Of a stretch of 64,000 bases of DNA, positions 43,486 through 56,442 are shown piece after piece; the first letter of the stretch is position 1; each line of letters starts with the position of its first letter. The stretch lies in NCBI GenBank assembly GCA_037157565.1, contig JAZHRO010000013.1:81275501-81339500 (forward strand). Reading direction: 5' to 3'. Below the pieces are notes generated by a model. It was not told where the DNA came from, ran no database searches, and saw nothing but the letters and a program-made list of their open reading frames with translations. Origin of the DNA: Thalassia testudinum (taxonomy: Eukaryota > Streptophyta > Magnoliopsida > Alismatales > Hydrocharitaceae). Both the position numbers and the translations under genes were made by a program.

Positions 43486-46393
43486 CTATTCCAGAACCTT
43501 CACAGTCATCATTAGGTGGATGAGGTGGGAAGTAAAAAAAGCATGATCTACACCACCTTGTCCCAATGCACTTAAGATTGCCTGAAACTGTGCCTGCATC
43601 TGTGCTTGCATCTTATCCCGTTCTTGTTGTGCTTCATGTCTCTGTCGTTCTAGTATATCATTTGTCTTGTCCAACTTCGATGTAACATCATTTACTTTCT
43701 CTTGAAAGGTCTCCACTTGTGTCTGTAACTGTTGCAACCTCTTTGAACCCCCCATTCCTTTCTTCCATACCAACTAGTAACAATCTCACTCGCACCAATA
43801 CTATGAACAAAACCACCATGCTCGGGGGGCATAACTATCCTAAATGCTTGCTTTGCTGTCTAGGCTGTAATGGGCCAGTCTCTGATTGCTCATCCATATC
43901 ATCACTAGAAGGATGCATCAACTCCATCATGTGACCCTACACATAGTTGAGCTTATGGTAAGTTCTCCTAAATGTTTATCACTAAGTTATTCATCACAGG
44001 ATGTATCAACGAGCTTACATGTCTCTCTTAATATAATTGATCAATCCAAACACGGGGGCCATCAGTATTAGACTTGCTATGACTCCTCTCATAGATTGAA
44101 ACATGATCAAGTTGTACACCGTTATAGGTATCTTACTGCATATTTGAAATGTGGTTAAGAATTAAGTTATCCTAAATTTAAGCTTCTCTTATTTAAGTCT
44201 CATAACTTGTAAGTTTTATAATAGATATTATAATCAGTAATCTTTCTATCATCAATTAAGCTGATGAAAATGTACTTACATAAGTATCCCTCAAGGTATC
44301 TATGTTCATTCGTCCCAAGAAGTGGGTTGCAGTCGGATCGTTCGCCCTATTAGCTTTATTTTTCTTAGCTTGCTCCTATAACAACAAATTATGGAAATTG
44401 GTACTTAATCATTGTGCTATTAGAATAGAAGTTATTATTATAAAATAATAATTACCTTCGTGTTTTCCTGATCCCAATATTCGCAGCATTCCACCCAATG
44501 ACCAGCTTGTACTCTTGATGGCACATCCCTCAGTGCATCCTCATAATTCTTACCAATAAAGAACTATTTATATATACAGAAAAGTTAGCAACACCTAAAA
44601 GTAAATAGTTGTGTTATTGTCTTATTATGAATTCTATATCTATGCTTATGTCTTGGCATTTAAGCTCTTCTCTCCAACTACGAAGTGCCCTCCCTACTTC
44701 TTGGAGAATATATGTAGTCGTCATTGGATTTGTTCCCCAATCATACGTCACCTGCATTTTATATTATAATGAATAAATAGATAAAGGATTTTAAGTAAAA
44801 CAAATGAATGTCATAACAACAATATCATATTAATACCCCTAGCTCACGAATGAACTCATCCTTATGTTGCCGAGGGACTTGCCTCCAATCAAAATAACAT
44901 TGGGGTATCAACAGTCTCACAAATGTAGGGATCCTACTATTAAAGGGTGCGTAACATGAACATCTTCTGCTACAATTTACATCAACTATTGTTCGAGTCC
45001 CTTCAGTTAATTTTCTCAATTCTAAATTCCTTGTCTTACCCCTTGGCTTTGATTTTATACCTTCAGTAAACAAATAGTAAAAATAAAATTATTATAAAGA
45101 ATTAATATCAAAGAAAATTAATGTGAGAATTTATATACCATTAGACCCTGCTTGACTCTACTCTTGAGATTGGCTTCGTGACTGACTCTGTGGCTGACTA
45201 TTTTGCTGAGATTAGCCATATAACTGGATCTGAGGAGGGTCTATGAACTGAGATGGTGCCTGCTGCTAGAATCGACTTTGTGGAGGGTGTAGGGGCTGAG
45301 ATGGTGCCTGCTACTGGGATCGACTCTGGGGAGGGTGTAGGGGCTAAGCTGGTGTCTGCTGTTGGGACTAGCTCTAAGGAGTGTCTATGAACTGACATGG
45401 TGCCTGCTATTAGGATTGACTCTGGGGAGGGTGTAGGGGCTGAGATGGTGCCTGTTGCTGGGATCGACTCTGGGAAGGGTGTAGGGGATGAGCTAGTGTC
45501 TGCTGCTGGGACTGGCTCTGGGGAGGGTGTAGGGGCTAAGCTGGTGTCCGCAGCTAGGACTGGCTCTGGGCAAGGTGTAGGGGCTGAGCTAGTGTCCACT
45601 ACTAGGACAGGCTCCGGGGAGGGTGTAGGGTATGAGTTGGTGTCTGTTGCTAGGACTGCCCCCGGGGAGGATGTAGGAACTGAGATGGTGTCTGCTATTG
45701 AGACTGGCTCTGGGGAGGGTGTATGGGTTGAGTTGGTGTCCGCTGCTGGGGCTGGCTCTGGGGAGGGTGTAGGGGCTGAGCTGGTGTCCGCTGCTGGGTC
45801 TGGCTATGGGGAGGGTGTAGGGGCTAAGCTGGTGTCCGCTGCTGGGTCTTGCTTTGGGAAAGGTGTAAGGGTTGAGCTGCTATCCACTGCTGGGACTGGC
45901 TCTGGGGTGGGCGTAGGGGTAGAGCTGGTGTCCACTGCTGGGTCTGGCTTTGGGAAAAGGTGTAAGGGCTAAGTTGGTGTCTGTTGCTGGGAGTGGCTCT
46001 AGGGTGGGTGTAGGGGCTAGGATTATCTCAGGGGAGGGTCTAAGGGCTGAGGGTGTGTGTGCCTAGGTGGAAGCTTAGAGTGAGGCTGTGTATTTTTTTG
46101 AGGTCCATATTGAGGCCTAGATTTTGTAAGAGTATGAGGTGGGATCATAGCATGTCGAGTATGAGATCGAAGTCGAGTATGAGGTAGTGGTAAAGTTTGA
46201 AGATTGGGCATGGGGGAAAGCAACGGGAGTTGCTTGTCATGCTGTGAGTGGGGTTGAGGATCATGTTGGGGCTTAGGTTGGGTGTCGATGCCACCCTCGT
46301 GTCCTTCGACTTGGTCATTTGGCTCGAATGAAGAGTATCACTACACATATCAAGACGATGCTTTTTGTATGCCATCAACTTCTTAGGTACCAT
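43486..46393 (-). pseudogene. CACTA second gene (Transposase_24-like), multi-exon
   Basis: A start at 46393 gives MVPKKLMAYKKHRLDM, a basic N-terminus usual in this family. A Pro-rich repeat part encoded by the 48-bp minisatellite follows (46045-45238). Then comes the conserved part: RGKTRNLELRKLTEGTRT and FDWRQVPRQHKDEF (45073-44825), VTYDWGTNPMTTTYILQEVG (44751-44634), FFIGKNYEDALRDVPSRVQ (44563-44456), EQAKKNKANRANDPTATHF (44375-44280). The last part is a coiled coil with Gln/Glu heptads (43773-43486). Intron borders are clear at several exons: AG before 44563 and 44375, GT after 44456 and 44280. The protein probably binds subterminal repeats, as TNPA-type proteins do; this is family knowledge. 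Integrity across all exons is unproven. Confidence 0.6.
45238..46045. repeat. 48-bp coding minisatellite, about 16-17 units
   Basis: The plus strand repeats a unit of the form gggtgtaggggctgagctgg..., and the translation repeats every 16 residues. On the minus strand, the coding direction, it reads PTPSPEPVPAADTSLA-type units (45599-45198). Units vary by substitution, but most keep the 48-bp length, so frame is preserved. The plus-strand ORF at 45397-45972 is the mirror of this repeat. Confidence 0.9.
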
Positions 46394-46924
46394 CTACAGA
46401 TGAAAAAAAAATATTAATTAAAAAAGATACAATAGATGGATGACTACTTCATCAAATATATTTACCAAAGGATAAATTTTCATAAAGTGAATAAGCACAT
46501 CTTCTAAATGGAAGGTACTATTAAATTCTCCAAATTTTAGGGTGACCAACTTATTTACTCCAACTTGATGCCACTTTGTAGAAAATTTCACTTTGATTAT
46601 TCCAATAGAATAATTTTTGTTTGATTATACTTAATGCCACTATGTATAGAAAGCACAAACATGAAAATAGAAAGCTTACTCTTTTATGATTCATTCAAAA
46701 AAAAATTATAACTTTGGTTACATGAAATAAGAGAGGAGCGACAAATTCTAAAAGGATGATGTCATACTTTTTATATAGTCAACTGTAACGAAAGAAGCAT
46801 GCCAAAGCAAGTAAAAGATGAACCCAGTACAATAAGAAAAGCTGCAATGGACAAAATATATGAAAAAATTTTTAATAATGAAATAGTTAAACTCTACAAA
46901 ATAGCTTAATTGAAAATATTTACC
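46394..46924 (-). mobile_element. Intergenic region between the two CACTA genes
   Basis: AT-rich sequence with no conserved ORF. It lies between the DUF4216 end of the transposase and the start of the second gene, so it would hold the second gene's 5' leader or promoter, if it has its own. Confidence 0.5.
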
Positions 46925-49900
46925 TCAAATATCAATATCCATTGCACCATAACCTATTCCTCCATCTTGTAGCACATCTTGGTATGCTTCAGAATCAAAG
47001 CCTGGATCCTTGTCATGTTGTATATCATAATAATCATGTGGCATTGTTCTTATTGGTACTATCCAGCCATTTCTACTATTTTCAGGCACGTAAAAAACTT
47101 GTTCAACTTGACAAGCTAATGTAAATGGTTCAGATGTTTGCAGAATTATACGATCCTTGTTCAAACTTATAAAACTAGTTTCTTTGTCAATTTTAACACC
47201 ATATCTACTGTTAAAAATATCAAACCAATCACACATAAATAAGATGACTTGGCGATCATGACTAAAGCTGACTTCCACAATCTCTTTGATTTTCCCATAG
47301 TAACCATCACTACCAGTTTGTATGCCATCACATTTCACAATAATGCCTGAATGTTGTGTAGCCTTCACATCATCAACTGATTGCACTCTAAATCTAAACC
47401 CATTTATTATATATCCAGAGTGATAATGTGCTTGACTTAAAGGTATGTTCATCATTACATCAAAATCTTCTATCCATTGCGAATCATTATTTTATTTCAT
47501 TTCTTGCACACGAGTTCTAAACTAGTCAATGAAGTCTTCTTCACATCTAGAAATGTCTGAAGATTGTCGAAATTCATCGTAAAAATCTGAAATATGCTTT
47601 AATATATATATGAGCTAATCGTCGATCATGTTCAAAGATTGGTTTAATTCCATTCGTATGATTGGCCTTCCTTGGATATCAAATACAGAAAAACAATCTT
47701 CTCCATTTTAACCGTTTTGTCTATCATCATTCCTTTCCAATCGATTGAATCGATTATCTGGACCATCCATATACATCGCACAAAAGTTGATGCATTTTCT
47801 ACAAGATACCCTTCGACAATTGAACCTTTTGGCTTAGCCTTATTGAAGACATAGTCTTTCAATTTTTTCGAGTGCTCAACTGGATACATCCACCTATACT
47901 GAATTGGTCCAGCAATCCTTGCCTCATTCGCTAGGTGGAGTATAAGATGTATCATGACATTGAAAAATGCAGGAGGAAAAATTTGCTCCATCTTGCATAG
48001 TGTGATCACAATTTGCTTGTCCCAATACTCTAACAGTTTAGAATCCAATGTCTTTGAACATATAACCTTGAAGAATTAGCTTATCTCTATCACAGAGTGA
48101 ACCATTGGTTGAGGAAGCACTCCACAAATTGCTAATGGAAACAAGATCTGCATGTAAACATGGCAATCATGACTCTTTAAACCACTTACCTTCTTCAATG
48201 CTTCATTTACACATGTAGAAAGTTGTGACGAGAATCCATCTGGAACCTTGATATTTTCTAGAAAAGATAATATCTTCAGTCATTGCTTATCCTTCAAAGT
48301 ATATATGCTTGAGGAAAGTCATAACTGCCATCATCTTTATAATTTACGTGCAATTTAGGATAAATGCCCAACATCTTCAAATAGTTACAGGTCTTTAACG
48401 TGTCTTTTGGCCTATCCGATAAGTTTAGCATATCTAAAATATTATCCATAACATTTTTCTAGATATGCATCACATCAAGATTGTGACGAACTATGAGATC
48501 TTGCCAATAAGGGATCTCCATGAAGAATATGCTTTTCTTTCTAAATCTAGAATTATGTAAGTCTTTAAGATCTTTCTGAAATAGACGACCCAATCGGATA
48601 TTACCAATCTGTTGTAACTTCTCCATTATCTTGTATCCTGACAACCTGATTATATCTATTCTTAGAAATTTTTTTAGATTTTTGGATTAATAGTGGCATG
48701 GTTTACCATCGAATTTGTCTTTAAACCTGGATTGTCGCCATCTATATTCAATTAGTAGGAATCTACGATGCCCTAAATAACACAATTTATTGCTTTCAGG
48801 TAAACGCAAGTAATGAGCATCATCCATATATACAGGACATGCCAACTTACCTTTAGTGCTCAAACCAGATAAATTTACATAAGCTAGGAAATCGTTAATA
48901 GTTCACAACAGTGCTGTATGCATCTTAAAAAATTATTTTCTAGCTATATCATATGTTTCAACCCCGTTATACCATAGAAATTTCAACTCATCGATGAGTG
49001 GTTGCATGTAAACATCAATTACATTTCCTGGTACCTTCTTCCCAGGGATGAGAAGCGTCAGCATCATAAACTAAGATCTCATACACATCCATGGTGACAA
49101 ATTATATATAAATATCACCATTGGCCATATTGAATATGATGGATGCATATTTTTGAAAGGCTTGAATCCATCACTTGCAAGACCAAGCCTAACATTACAT
49201 GTTTCCTCTGCAAATAGAGCATGTTTGTTATCAAATGCAACTCACTCGTCAGAATATGTCAGATGACGCATAAATCCATCTCGTGATTTGTTATTATGAT
49301 GCCATGTCATCCACTTTACAATTTTACTCGACATGAAAAGACATTGTAGCCTAGGAATCAAAGGAAAGTAACGCAGTACCTTCCTTGATCGTTTCTTCCC
49401 TCATTCATTTGAACTAGTATTTTCTTCATATCTTCCTTCTCCACATTACATGCAACTATTCAAGCATGCATTTTTTTTAGTGTACAGCATATAGTCATTC
49501 TTACAAGTATCAATCTTTTTACACTTTAAGCCAAGTACGCGAAACTATTTCTTCGCATCATACCACGACTGAGGAAAATCTTTGGGATTATTTAACAACT
49601 CTTCTATGAACTTAAGGACATCAGACATTAACTTAGATGTTGCCTTATTCATACTTTAATTTGAAACATTCTCAAAAGAAATGACAACCTTGATATGGAA
49701 TTAATTCCAGGAGCAATGGGTTCCTCTGCTGCCTTCAGTGCATCATAAAAATGATTACAATCTCCAAACATATTATCATTATCATGACTATCAGCATTTA
49801 TAGCTCTCATCTCTTTTAACATCTCTGCAACATGATCACCTCCAATATCTTCAATGTAATTCTCAACATCATTATCAATAGAAGGATAAGTGATTTCTTC

Positions 49901-50146
49901 TCCATGCAAGGTCCAGACTATGTAGTGAGGCCACCAACCAGTACAAATTAGATGCTCAAATACTGTGTTATGATCATACATAAATCCATTCAAACAACTT
50001 TTGCATGGACAACAAATTCTCTTGTAGAAGTCTCCTCTTCTATATTGCTTCCTGTCTTCAAGGAATGTCCAATCTAAGAATGAAATCACTCTGGTCTTAT
50101 ATCGAAAATAATTAGAAATCCTCAAACCAATCCAAGACTTGTCCAT
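46925..50146 (-). pseudogene. CACTA transposase (TNP2 type)
   Basis: The start at 50146 gives MDKSWIGLRISNYFRYKT. The transposase-associated domain follows with CCPCKSCLNG and HLICTGWWPHYIVWTLHGEE (residues about 30-80). A decayed TNP2 core lies at about 49600-48459 and ends with KSIFFMEIPYWQDLIVRHNLDVMHI. DUF4218 is at 48048-47644 (LCKMEQIFPPAFFNVMIHLILHL, GPIQYRWMYPVE, KGSIVEGYLVE). DUF4216 is at 47455-46925 (GYIINGFRFRV, CDWFDIFNSRYGVK, PFTLACQVEQVFYV). The protein would cut at CACTA ends. The TNP2 core is broken by many stops and shifts, so it is a pseudogene, unless some gaps are introns. Confidence 0.8.
49650..50146 (-). pseudogene. Transposase-associated N-terminal domain
   Basis: An open frame of 165 codons. 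The Cys pattern CCPCKSC followed by H and WW-P-H-Y-x-V-W is the signature of the domain at the N-terminus of CACTA transposases. The tail (DNDVENYIEDIGGD) is acidic. Confidence 0.85.
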
Positions 50147-51650
50147 GGAAACCTATAATCAAATAAACCCACAAACAATGAAAGTTACATAAAGAAACAT
50201 CAGATATTTAACACCTAAGTTGTGATCAAATTTAAGGTGTTTCTCTAGTATATCCCAAGACTAACCTCAACTAGATTCATTTAACACCCAATTTAAGGTG
50301 CTTAAGAAACCTAGGTAAGTTTAGTTAGTATACCAGAGAAGAGCATAAAGATGTCACAAAGATTTCTCCAAACATAGATTACATGTAACAAGTAACACTT
50401 AAGTTGTGAACAAATCTTCAAGAACCCTCCTTAGTTCGGAACTTTACCAACTGAGGACGATCAAGACTTAGGGCATATTATAAAGACAACACATCATGTA
50501 TGTATGTGAGATATACATACATTAACGTATTATCCGTATGACATGATTATAAGTTTTGAATGACTAGGTATATTAATACAATTTTACCTACTCTTTCAAC
50601 TTGTACCGTAAGGATTATATTTCTTATTATTTGTCATCGAGTGCATCTAAGGTTATGCAAGTGTGGATATCTACAAATTGCATAAATAAATACTAACAAA
50701 GAACAGAATAGTAATAACATAAGTCAGATACTGTGTTATAAAAATTTACAAAATCCACAATCATAACAACTGCAATCCACGAAATCCTTCTCCCACAAAA
50801 AAAGAGTTTTTCCACCACGCAATCCACAAAGTCCTTCCACCACAAAAAAAAAGAGTGTGGATATCAAAATTAGTAAAATATTTTAGTTCTCTTTGCCATT
50901 AATAATGACTAAATGACTCCTAGGTAGATATCACTCATCACTACTATTTCCATTGCCAGGGATGTACATGAATCAAGAAAGATCTTTGAGTCTATGACCC
51001 CATCCTATTTAAGGCTATCTTGTGGGATTTGAATTATTTTTAGGGATTGAATTATATTGTCAAATGAACTCACTCAAAAATAAGAACTTGTTTATAACTT
51101 AGAACCTTGGGCCTACCACTGCTTCGTGATGGTGAGAGCAAAGTAAGGGGAAAAATTACCATCTTGTCTCTCAAATGCACTGATCGAAACCCAAGTCCCT
51201 TTTACCAAAGTTAGGAATTCCCACTAGTTGACCTTTGACGTCAAGGGCAATTAAGAATATCTTGTTAGTCAATTTGAAGTAGATTTGGTCAAGATCTACT
51301 TGTTAAAAGGATGATTATATGGATTTTTATTTAGAATAATATGGCAACTGGACCTAAATTAAAACATCAAAGACTGCTTAACCCTCTAAAGCGTAACACC
51401 TCCCATGCCAGTTTGCCCATCCATGTTGAGCCACTAGTTTGCCTAACTCAACCTATCTTACTCAGCTTGGATAATGATGCTCCTCTCTTCCACCTTCTCT
51501 TCCCAACATTTACGACTCTATCGGGATAATATAAATGTATCAATAACATTCATAAACTTTCTAAATTTCATGATGTACATTAGGGAAAGAAAACAAAGGA
51601 AACCAGTTGTTTTGTTTTAATTGACCAAAAAAACTGATTGCACAGCAATC
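50147..51650 (-). mobile_element. Upstream region of the CACTA transposase
   Basis: No gene is seen. AT-rich with a short imperfect repeat at 50760-50860: two units with gcaatccac(g/a)aa(a/g)tcctt and ccaccac/cccac plus A-tract and agagt. Weak candidate for a subterminal motif. No terminal inverted repeat is seen here. Confidence 0.4.
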
Positions 51651-53640
51651 ATGGGTCCTAATCAACCTAAATAATGTTTGAACCTAGCTTAATTTGTGGA
51701 TATTGAACTCATATTTTGCATATCATTCATTGCATCAGTCTATTTAGAATAAGATGAGATATCCTATTATTTAATGGTTTTTATTACTATTTACAGGTAA
51801 TAAAGTAATCCAGGATGGAGATAGTGGAATAAAGCAATAAAGAAAGAAGAAGATTGATCCAGGTAAGAGGAGTGAGGAGGATAGCCTTATCCCTACCCTT
51901 AGAAACCCTAGGACAGCCTTCCCAAACCCAAAACCACCTCCAATAGGACACCTTAGCCTCAAAACCCAAACATGGATAGCACTATCCATGTTCGTATCCA
52001 CCCTATCCCTCTCCCAAACACTTAGGAACCAAAACCCACCTTAGAAAACCTAAAACCCACTCTCCGGCACCTTTTAGGATGTCCAGACATCTGGCTGGAC
52101 GTCTGATTTCTACAGGATAACAATCCAAGAAGCCAAAACTCATACTGGCATAGAATTGGACATCCAATTTATTAACCAGACATCCAATTTTGTAGTATAA
52201 GACGTCTGACCACTATCCTGGACGTCTAATACTGCTGTCTGGTTCCTGATTTTGGTGTTGGAAGCCCTAGCTTGCCTATTTTGACCTAGGAACCCCACCG
52301 GACACCCTAGGAAACCTAATTAGAGACCTCTTAAGCCTAGTCCACTATCCATAGACCTTATCCTATCCCTAGCCCAATTAAACCATCCCATACCTAATTG
52401 GGTGCATCTACAATTGATTGGGTGCACTTGAGCCTAATTGGATCCACCCAGGATCTAAATGACTCATACCTATTAGGGTTACCCTAACCTAATCACATGC
52501 ACACATCCAATTAGACTTTCCTAAGACTAATTAGGTCCACACCCACTTAATCTAGATTGACCCAACCTATTTAGGACCTAATCCTACCAAAACCCACAAC
52601 CTAGTCCAACGAAAAATACACACACACACACCCCTTCCCATTCTACCCCTACCAAACCCATGCACACTCTCTTGGAAACCCTAAAAACTTGTGTCAAACC
52701 TAGATCCTAAAAATGTGGCATTAGCTAATTTTGGAGCCACCAAAAGTGGCAACCAAATGGATCCTTCCATAAGGGCAAAGAAAGAGCCACGAAATTGAAC
52801 CATCTCCATTCACAATATCCACCACTCTCTTCCTCTCAATTAGCGACCACACCTCCTCCTCTCCCTCTCAAGGCTGTCCTCTTCCTCTAAGGCTCCCTCC
52901 ATGGACAACTAAAGAAGAAGCTCCTCCAAGGCATCTTCATGAGGGTGGCAAGAAGAAGAAGAGCATAAGGATGCAACACCTTCTCCTTTCTTCTTGTGGG
53001 TGTGCCCTCTTCTGCCACCATAGAGGATCCATGCCCCCATTTTCTTTTCTTCTTAGACGGCCATAGGGAAGACCCCCCTCAAGGTCTTCTCAAGGATGGC
53101 CATTGGTAGAGAAAGGGTGCAACACTCTCCTCTCTCCACTTGGGTGCACATACCCATCCTCCTCTCTTTAGTGGATGGCCAAGAAGGCTTCTCCTTAGCC
53201 TCTCTTGGTTGATCCCTTTCTTTCGTTTAGGTTTATTTCCATGTATACATATTTTATAGTGACTTAATTTTTGATGCATGATACTTTTGTCTAATGGTTT
53301 TATATGCATGTTATTATCTTCATGGCTTACAACTTTGATGCATGCTTTCATTTCGTGTTTCAAAATAAAGATCAAAAACACAAAAAGACAAAAATATTAG
53401 GTTAGATTAGATTTAGGTTAGATTAAGCCGATCCAAATCTTGACTTGTTTTCACGCCTCCCAGAGACGAACGACCGGGACTCAAGTTCAAAGAAAAGAAA
53501 TCTATGCGAGTTTTGTTATTATAAATATTTTTGTCAAGGGGATTTTGCGACTATGCTACGATTTCCGACAATTTCAAAATACGCGATTTCCACGCTTGTC
53601 AAAAACCCAACCAAATCAAGAAGTATTTGAATTGTATCAA
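51651..53640 (+). mobile_element. LTR-like block, degenerate
   Basis: The stretch resembles a gypsy LTR: ttttgcatatcattcattgcat near 51715 (compare 1417), C-rich leader parts with attagg/ccaatt repeats (52380-52560), and a U5-like end with cgcctcccagagacgaacgacc (53455-53476). TG/CA ends cannot be fixed, so borders are approximate. It interrupts the region upstream of the CACTA transposase. No PBS and no gene are seen. Confidence 0.4.
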
Positions 53641-54561
53641 ATGATAGGATAAGTTTTTTAGAATAATGGACACTTGGATCATATTACGTGAACTTCAGGG
53701 AAAATTGTATTCAGACCTTATACGCAAGATCAATTTTTCATTTGCATCCAATATAGGATTGCAAGACAGATACCCTTTACCCACAGAATATTTGATGCAT
53801 GGTCCACCCTAATGCATATCAAAAGATCCAAGTCAATTTGTATTTTTTCTTCTACTGTTCAGATGCTCATCCAAAACCTTGTCGATGTGGCCAAACGACA
53901 TTGCCTAGATCCAAGCTTGGAATTACATGAAGGGCCACACTTTAAAGGATGTAAGCTTGAAAATAAATACAAACCTCCCCAATTGGGTCCCTCAAATCTA
54001 AACTCAACTCTTACCAAATGCAGCAGTGAAAAAACTTAAAGCCCCGCTTATTAAAGGTTTAAAGTTCAAAACTAGACAGACTTTTGAAAGATGTAGGGTG
54101 TAAAAGTGATGAAGTATGTGATGGATTAGTAAATGATAGAAGTGATGATTAAATTCTTATATTTTTCTTTTTTTTGTTTTCATTTGTGTTATGAGTAGAT
54201 TAATGAAAATAGATACAATATATAAGTGGATATGATGCAAATAATTTTTGTTTTCATTTGTAATAGAAATTTGTCAAGGTAGATGTAAGGTATACTTTGA
54301 CATGATGAAAGTAAGAACAAAAAAAATTATATGATGTCCCTTAATACCATATATTATTCATTTATGCAGTAACTACCCTTGAGGTGAAAGATAATGCCTC
54401 ATTTTTAATTCTTTGACAAATGGACTCGTAGGAGCAGACCAGCAACGCCTGCATCTTCCTTTACTCCCTAAGTTAAATGAACAGAATAAGTATCCAAGAT
54501 TGCAATCATATTCCTTACATACACCTCTTTGCTGCCACCCAACTTAGCAGCCATTCATAGA
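53641..54561. other. Unassigned AT-rich sequence
   Basis: No gene, tandem repeat or recognisable element is seen. It may be CACTA noncoding sequence between insertions. Short ORFs (53440-53652, 53812-54039) have no family features. Confidence 0.5.
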
Positions 54562-54566
54562 GACAT
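54562..54566. repeat. Target-site duplication of solo LTR, left copy
   Basis: GACAT, repeated at 57387-57391 directly after the solo LTR. Confidence 0.85.
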
Positions 54567-55701
54567 TGTTTATCGCGCTTGATCGGGTTTTAAAGAATAA
54601 CACGTTGTAATATAGCCGAAAAAGCGTTCAAAACAAATAAAGAATTTTTTACTCAAAAATCAGAGTATCCGAGGTCGAACACAGGAAGCAATCTCAGTAC
54701 TTTTAAAAACTAGAGAATACAACTTTTAAATGAAAGACAATTGATTCAAAGAGAGATTTATAAAAAGTTGCTAAAAAATAACAGGATTGGAGGTCTGATT
54801 TTTATATCAGACGTCTTAAATGTAGCTATTCTTCTTCCTGTTTTGATTCTATTTTGGCCTTCTCTGTAGTCTTCCCCTTACTTCTCTCTTCTGCCTTCTT
54901 CTTCTGCGTAGGCTCTTCTTTTCTTTTCTTTTGATCTATAGGTCTTCTTCTTCCTGCCTTTGCTTCTTTTCTCTTCTGTCTTCTTCTTCTTTCTTGGTCT
55001 TCTTCTTCTTCTTTGGATTCTCTTCTCTTTTCTTCTGCGAAGGCTTTTTCTTCCTTGGTCTTTTTGCCTTGCCTTTTTTTGTTCTTTCTTCTTTCTGCCT
55101 TGCTCAGCCTTTTCTTCAGAGCTTCTTCTTCTTCTCTTCTCCTTCCTACGGTTGAGATTCTTCTCTTCAGTGCTCGGCCTACCTACACACAACACAGCAA
55201 AACCTACCCCCTTCCCTCTACCCGCACATCTCTCTCTCTCTGCAAATCACTCACAGGACGCTCTCCCACAGCCATGGGTAATTGGGTTGGGTTTCGTATC
55301 TGGGACCAGGCGCACCGTTGTGAGGGTGATGCGCGAGGTGTGCTCAGATAGGGTCAGGTCGGATCCCGCCAAATCCGCGAGGTGAAACCACAGACGAGGC
55401 GAGCGTTAGGTGAGGGACCTCACCCTTGTGCATTCGGAGGCAATAAGAGAATAACACAAATTCAATTTAAACCGTACCTGTGCCTCGTAGATTACCGATG
55501 TGGGACTATTAGTCCCACCCTGCTCTCGCGCGCACCCGCAGAACGCTCTTCGTCGATTGCCAAAGCTGCGGACTTCGTTGCGTTGTTCACTGGGTCAGAT
55601 AGCTTCGCAGTGCTTGCCCGAGTCAGCTGCACCTGAAGCCTGGCCGTCCTGAAGCCTGGAGCTGCTTCACGTCACCGTCAATGGCGGCAGGGGCTTGAGA
55701 A

Positions 55702-55820
55702 CTATCAGACACAAAACAAGCCTCTTGGCTTAATCAGATCACCGGGGGACCTTCGTCGTGGCACGGCGAAGGTCCCCCGGTGATCTGATTAAGCCGAGAG
55801 GCTTGTTTTGTGTCTGATAG
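55702..55820. repeat. 54-bp near-perfect inverted repeat with 11-nt loop
   Basis: Left arm 55702-55755, right arm 55767-55820, loop 55756-55766. The arms pair over 54 positions with a single mismatch (a against g in cttggc/gccgag). The central part is gatcaccgggggaccttcg. Element D's LTR (63190-63300) keeps only relics of one arm (tgctgatag), so the hairpin seems to be an added inverted duplication. Confidence 0.95.
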
Positions 55821-56442
55821 GCGAAGGTGGTACAAGGTGCAGCAGGTTGTGGGATGGCCTAGGCGTGCGTGCCTAGGTCGTCCTGTGATCGGAGGTGTGG
55901 GTGTGTTTGGGGGAGCGTTGAGTGGGTGAAGAGCGGCAGTGGGTGGGCGGAAGGTGTTCAGCGTGGTGAGGCAGAGCCTCTGAGTTGGTCGGTGAGTCGT
56001 GTGGAAGTGTGGAGAGACGGGAGCGACTCGTCGGAGGTTGGCCGGAGGGGTGGAAGGTGGCGGTGGTCAGGCGTGGTCAAGGGGTAATTAAATGAAATGC
56101 AAGGGGGAAAAGAGAGAGGGGAAGATGGGGAATGTATCTGGACTGTTCTGGAAGAGAAGGAGGCAGCGGAGTGGACGGCCCGTAGCTGCCGTCGTCGGAG
56201 AAGCACCCTGAGGGAGGGAGCGGCGACGAGGAAGAGGTTGGGGTAACACGCGCTTGGTATGGCACGACGCAGGTGGAAGAGGCGAAGTGGACTCTGCTGC
56301 TGGTATGGCAGCAGAGCGACGAGAAGGAGGGGAGGAGGTCGTCGGAGCTTGCGGGTTCCTTGGCCGGAGATAGAAGAGAAGAAAATTTGGGAGAATCTCT
56401 GCCAAGACAAGTCTGAATTTGAGCGGCCGGACTTGGGGATTC

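Larger units (their letters stand above)
42010..51650 (-). mobile_element. CACTA (En/Spm) transposon body
   Basis: The region holds two minus-strand genes of a plant CACTA transposon: a TNP2-type transposase (50146-46925) and downstream a second gene (46393-43486) of the Transposase_24/Ptta type. No clear CACTAC terminal repeat is seen on the left. A right-type terminus lies far away at 59203 with the fitting orientation, so the element may extend there with insertions in between, or it may be a separate element. Stops in TNP2 make it non-autonomous. Confidence 0.75.

Noticed and set aside
45397..45972. 191-codon plus-strand ORF with 16-residue repeats
   Set aside because: It is the mirror of the 48-bp minisatellite; the family gene runs on the minus strand, and a repeat with period divisible by three stays open on both strands.
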